From positions 1-64,000 of the forward strand of contig NZ_VHIZ01000052.1 of the NCBI RefSeq assembly GCF_006494375.1: a DNA stretch of 64,000 nucleotides. The letters run 5' to 3'. The position numbers and the translations under genes were made by a program. The notes below the pieces were generated by a model, which was not told the origin of the DNA, did not search any database, and worked only from the letters and a program-made list of their open reading frames with translations. How positions within the stretch are numbered: the first letter of the stretch is position 1; every line of letters starts with the position of its first letter. Source of the stretch: Pantoea anthophila. GTDB taxonomy: Bacteria > Pseudomonadota > Gammaproteobacteria > Enterobacterales > Enterobacteriaceae. This document shows positions 60,999 through 64,000 of this stretch, piece after piece.

Positions 60999-62627
60999 AT
61001 GACCTGGACAACACACACCGTTTTTAATCAGCCCCATCCTCTCAGCAACAGTAATCTGTTTCTTTCTGATACGCCGCTCAGCGAAGCCCTTTCCCGTGAG
61101 GGGGCCGGGTGGGATCGGGAATGGCTGACCTCCGTTGGCTCACAGCTCGGCGGGGCCGAGTCGCTGGAGCTTGGCCGGCTTGCCAATACTGAACCCCCTG
61201 AGCTGCAGCGCTATGACGCCCGTGGCGTGCGGCTGGATGAGGTCCGTTTTCACCCCGCCTGGCACCTGCTGATGCAGGGCGTCTGCGCCAGCCGCCTGCA
61301 CAACCTCAGCTGGCAGCCTGCGGTTCGGGAACAGGCGAGCGTGGCGCGTGCCGCGCGCTTTATCCTGCATGCACAGGTTGAAGCGGGCACGCTCTGCCCG
61401 ATGACCATGACACACGCTGCCATTCCGCTGCTGCAGACCTGGCTGCCCGCCGCATTTGAGGGCTGGCTCGATCCGCTGCTCAGCGACCGCTACGATACCC
61501 ATGCGCAGCCCGGCGACCAGAAACGCGGCCTGCTGATCGGCATGGGAATGACAGAGAAGCAGGGGGGCAGCGATCTGCTTACCAGCACCACCTTTGCTGA
61601 ACCGCTTGAGGCGCGCGGCCCCGGCGAAGCCTGGCGGCTGACCGGCCATAAATGGTTCTTCTCCGTGCCGCAGAGTGATGCGCATCTGGTGCTGGCACAG
61701 ACGCCCGCCGGATTAAGCTGCTTCTTCCTGCCGCGACTGCTGCCCGACGGCACCCGCAATGCCATTCAGCTTGAACGGCTCAAAGAGAAGCTGGGCAATC
61801 GCTCGAACGCCAGTTGCGAAGTGGAGTTTCGCGAGGCGACGGGCTGGCTGCTGGGAGAAGAGGGTGAAGGGGTGCGGCTGATCCTGAAGATGGCCGGAAT
61901 GACGCGCTTCGACTGCGCACTCGGCAGTCACGGGCAGATGCGGCGGGCCTTCTCGGTGGCACTCTGGCATGCTCACCAGCGTCAGGTGCAGGGGAAAAAC
62001 CTCGTGGATCTGCCGCTGATGCGGCAGGTGCTGGCTCAGCAGGCGCTGCAGCTGGAGGGGCAGACTGCGCTGCTGATGCGCCTGGCGCGCGCCTGGTCCC
62101 AGCCGGCGAAACCGCATGAGGTCACCTTTGCCCGCTTATTTACCCCGGCCGCTAAGTATCAGATCTGCAAAGCGGGCGCGCCGTTTGTAGCGGAGTCGAT
62201 GGAGGTGCTGGGCGGGATTGGCTACTGCGAAGCGAGTGAGCTGCCGCGTCTCTATCGTGACATGCCGGTCAACAGTATCTGGGAGGGGTCGGGCAACGTA
62301 ATGTGTCTGGACGTCCTGCGCGTGCTCACACGCCAGGCGGAGGTGACTGAGATGCTGAATCAGGAGTTTGAGGCGGTAAAAGGAAGTAACCGGCATTTTG
62401 ATGCGCGCTGGCGTCAGCTGCGGCTGAGACTCAGCCACATCCCTGAAGAGCAGGCGCGCGAGGTCACCCGCACGCTGCTGCTGCTGGCGACAGGCGCTCA
62501 GCTGCTGAAATATGCCGAGCCGCCGCTGGCCGATGCCTGGTGCCAGCAGTGGCTCGACCCGCGCGGTTCACGCCCGCTGGAAGCCGCAGTGACCGATCGT
62601 TTACTGGCCCGCGCCTGTGGCCGGTGA
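60999..62627 (+). CDS. aidB: AidB, alkylation-response acyl-CoA-dehydrogenase-like flavoprotein
   Basis: A 542-residue FAD protein of the acyl-CoA dehydrogenase family induced in the E. coli Ada response to DNA alkylation, with DNA-binding activity. Conserved segments include LLIGMGMTEKQGGSD, HKWFFSVPQSDAHLVLAQ, MTRFDCALGSH and EVLGGIGYCE. GAGGAG lies 7 bases before the ATG at 60999. The K-12 genes yjfI-yjfC, between rlmB and aidB, are absent here. Its 3' end overlaps bsmA on the other strand by 27 bases. Confidence 0.96.
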   Translation: MTWTTHTVFNQPHPLSNSNLFLSDTPLSEALSREGAGWDREWLTSVGSQLGGAESLELGRLANTEPPELQRYDARGVRLDEVRFHPAWHLLMQGVCASRLHNLSWQPAVREQASVARAARFILHAQVEAGTLCPMTMTHAAIPLLQTWLPAAFEGWLDPLLSDRYDTHAQPGDQKRGLLIGMGMTEKQGGSDLLTSTTFAEPLEARGPGEAWRLTGHKWFFSVPQSDAHLVLAQTPAGLSCFFLPRLLPDGTRNAIQLERLKEKLGNRSNASCEVEFREATGWLLGEEGEGVRLILKMAGMTRFDCALGSHGQMRRAFSVALWHAHQRQVQGKNLVDLPLMRQVLAQQALQLEGQTALLMRLARAWSQPAKPHEVTFARLFTPAAKYQICKAGAPFVAESMEVLGGIGYCEASELPRLYRDMPVNSIWEGSGNVMCLDVLRVLTRQAEVTEMLNQEFEAVKGSNRHFDARWRQLRLRLSHIPEEQAREVTRTLLLLATGAQLLKYAEPPLADAWCQQWLDPRGSRPLEAAVTDRLLARACGR

Positions 62628-62927
62628 CGCACCATAAAGAATCGCACTGGCGTACCACAAGCCAGGCATCACCGTTTCACTCAGCGCCACGATCTGATAG
62701 TAAACCGCTCCGGCCTGATTGGCCCGGGCGGCCACCGCCCGCTGGGCGTCATCCGGCGAGCCATGCACATTCACGGTGATATTACCCAGCTTCGGTAAGC
62801 CGCCACTCTGTGACCGTGAAATCTCCTGTGCCTGCTGCGTTGGGGCAGGCGGCGCTTCTGGCGTTGTCTGAAGGGCGGAACAGCCTGCCAGAAGCAGGCT
62901 CAGGATCAGTAAGTAAGCGGAACGCAT
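62601..62927 (-). CDS. bsmA: BsmA, biofilm/stress outer-membrane lipoprotein (DUF1471)
   Basis: A 108-residue lipoprotein. The signal peptide ends at lipobox LLAGC (Cys16); Ser at +2 predicts the outer membrane. The mature part is a DUF1471 domain (GSPDDAQRAVAARANQAGAVYYQIV), related to the yhcN-type peptides at 33 kb. It has a short C-terminal extension (GASPATGAGQ) beyond the usual ILY end, encoded in the stretch overlapping aidB. E. coli BsmA is 109 aa, near aidB too. Confidence 0.92.
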   Translation of the reverse strand: MRSAYLLILSLLLAGCSALQTTPEAPPAPTQQAQEISRSQSGGLPKLGNITVNVHGSPDDAQRAVAARANQAGAVYYQIVALSETVMPGLWYASAILYGASPATGAGQ

Positions 62928-62983
62928 AGCAAAACCCTTTTTCAGGACGAGACAGTAAGTGTATGTCATCGTCCTGAAGGCGG

Positions 62984-64000
62984 TCAGGCTTTAAGGCTGA
63001 ATACGCTGACCAGCTGGGTGAGATGATGACCTTTATCACTCAGCGTCTGCGCACTGTTTTCCGCCTGCGCCACCAGCTCGCTGTTCTGATGGGTCGCCTG
63101 ACTGATCTGATTCATCGCCAGATTAACCTGACCAATGCCCGCCGCCTGCTGCTGCGCCGCTACGTTGATCTCGCCCATCAGCGCCTGCACCTGCTCGATG
63201 TGCGTCACAATGTCACTCATCGCATCACGCGTCTGTTCAGAGAGCTGATGTCCCTGTGCCACGTTGCCGATGGAGGTGGCAATCAGCCCATCGATCTCTT
63301 TGGCCGCCTGCGCCGACCGCTGTGCCAGTGCCCGCACTTCTGCCGCGACCACGGCAAAACCGCGGCCCTGCTCACCGGCTCGCGCTGCTTCAACGGCGGC
63401 ATTCAGCGCCAGGATGTTGGTCTGGAAGGCAATCGACTCAATCACATGGGTAATGTCCGCAATGCTTTGTGACGACACTTTAATCGCTGACATGGTGTTC
63501 ACCGAGCGCTCCACCGTCTGGCTGCCGTGGCTGACGATTCCGCTGGCTTCCGCCACCAGGGACATCGCCTGACGCAGGCTGTCGGCGGTGTGTTCCACCG
63601 TTGCGCCAAACTGCTCCATGCTGGCGGAGGTCTGCTCGACGCTGCTGGCCTGACGTCCAATCTGCTCGCTGATGTTATGGCTGCTGACGGCGATGGTATC
63701 CGTACCGTCACTGATCTCCTGTGCGGCAACGCGCACCTGGCTGACGATTTTTTCCAGACCGTTTCCAATACCGTTAATTGCCACGATCAGCTGGCCTACC
63801 TCATCAGAGCGGGTGGTCTTCAGGTTGACCTGCAGATTACCGGCGGCATACTGCTCCGCCAGATGGATCACCTGCTGCAGCGGATGGGTAATGGCCCGGC
63901 GGCTGTACCAGACAAACCCCAGCGCAAAGATCACCACCAGAATCAGTCCGGTCATCAGGAACAGGTTACGGCTGTGGGTAATCGGAGCCAGCAGGCTGGC
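62984..64000 (-). CDS. Methyl-accepting chemotaxis protein (C-terminal part)
   Basis: The gene runs off the right edge of the window. The visible 338 codons hold the end of a transmembrane segment, a HAMP domain ([22 protein letters not shown]), methylation helices and the perfectly conserved signalling hairpin ([20 protein letters not shown] and [18 protein letters not shown]). The protein ends SVFSLKA, without the NWETF-type pentapeptide that tethers CheR and CheB, so it is a low-abundance-type receptor. The ligand domain is outside the window. Confidence 0.95.
   Translation of the reverse strand, partial: ASLLAPITHSRNLFLMTGLILVVIFALGFVWYSRRAITHPLQQVIHLAEQYAAGNLQVNLKTTRSDEVGQLIVAINGIGNGLEKIVSQVRVAAQEISDGTDTIAVSSHNISEQIGRQASSVEQTSASMEQFGATVEHTADSLRQAMSLVAEASGIVSHGSQTVERSVNTMSAIKVSSQSIADITHVIESIAFQTNILALNAAVEAARAGEQGRGFAVVAAEVRALAQRSAQAAKEIDGLIATSIGNVAQGHQLSEQTRDAMSDIVTHIEQVQALMGEINVAAQQQAAGIGQVNLAMNQISQATHQNSELVAQAENSAQTLSDKGHHLTQLVSVFSLKA

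Overview
The window is chromosomal core DNA of an enterobacterium (Enterobacterales). Nearly every protein is recognisable as the counterpart of an Escherichia coli K-12 gene, in E. coli-like order within two blocks. MreB, Fis, Mdh and PurA look almost unchanged. The distribution of accessory features (msrPQ between aroQ and csrD, an AmiB with two LysM domains, several DUF1471 paralogues) suggests an Erwiniaceae member such as Pantoea or Erwinia. That genus-level guess is an inference, not proven by the sequence. No CRISPR array, prophage, insertion sequence or plasmid-type gene is visible.

Block 1 (1-36.3 kb) matches the K-12 rrnD-to-mdh segment. It opens with the 3' end of an rrnD-type operon (23S end, 5S, tRNA-Thr(GGU), second 5S, terminator). 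It continues with the yhdWXYZ amino-acid ABC transporter, which has a sigma-54 promoter, then prmA-dusB-fis, yhdT-panF, aroQ-accB-accC (biotin and fatty-acid synthesis), msrPQ (periplasmic methionine sulfoxide repair), csrD, mreBCD-yhdE-rng-yhdP-tldD (cell shape, RNA processing, envelope), the aaeR/aaeXAB aromatic-acid efflux locus, an added gabD-like aldehyde dehydrogenase, the barstar-like yhcO, three tandem yhcN-family stress peptides, and argR/mdh.

Block 2 (36.5-64 kb) matches a different K-12 region: mscM-psd-rsgA, orn, three identical tRNA-Gly(GCC) genes, a DnaA-box cluster at the place where E. coli has datA, queG (here frameshifted) / nnr-tsaE-amiB-mutL-miaA-hfq-hflX-hflK-hflC, yjeT-purA, nsrR-rnr-rlmB, aidB and bsmA, ending inside a methyl-accepting chemotaxis protein gene.

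The two blocks lie on opposite replichores in K-12, at roughly equal distance from oriC, and are in opposite relative orientation. The mdh/mscM junction therefore looks like an endpoint of an origin-centred inversion. A roughly 106-bp cruciform-like repeat sits exactly in the junction. The best leads are the datA-like locus with an IHF site between two pairs of DnaA boxes, the single-base frameshift in queG, the junction with its palindromic element, the sigma-54/NtrC control region of yhdWXYZ, the triplicated yhcN array, and a double tandem repeat behind the rRNA operon.
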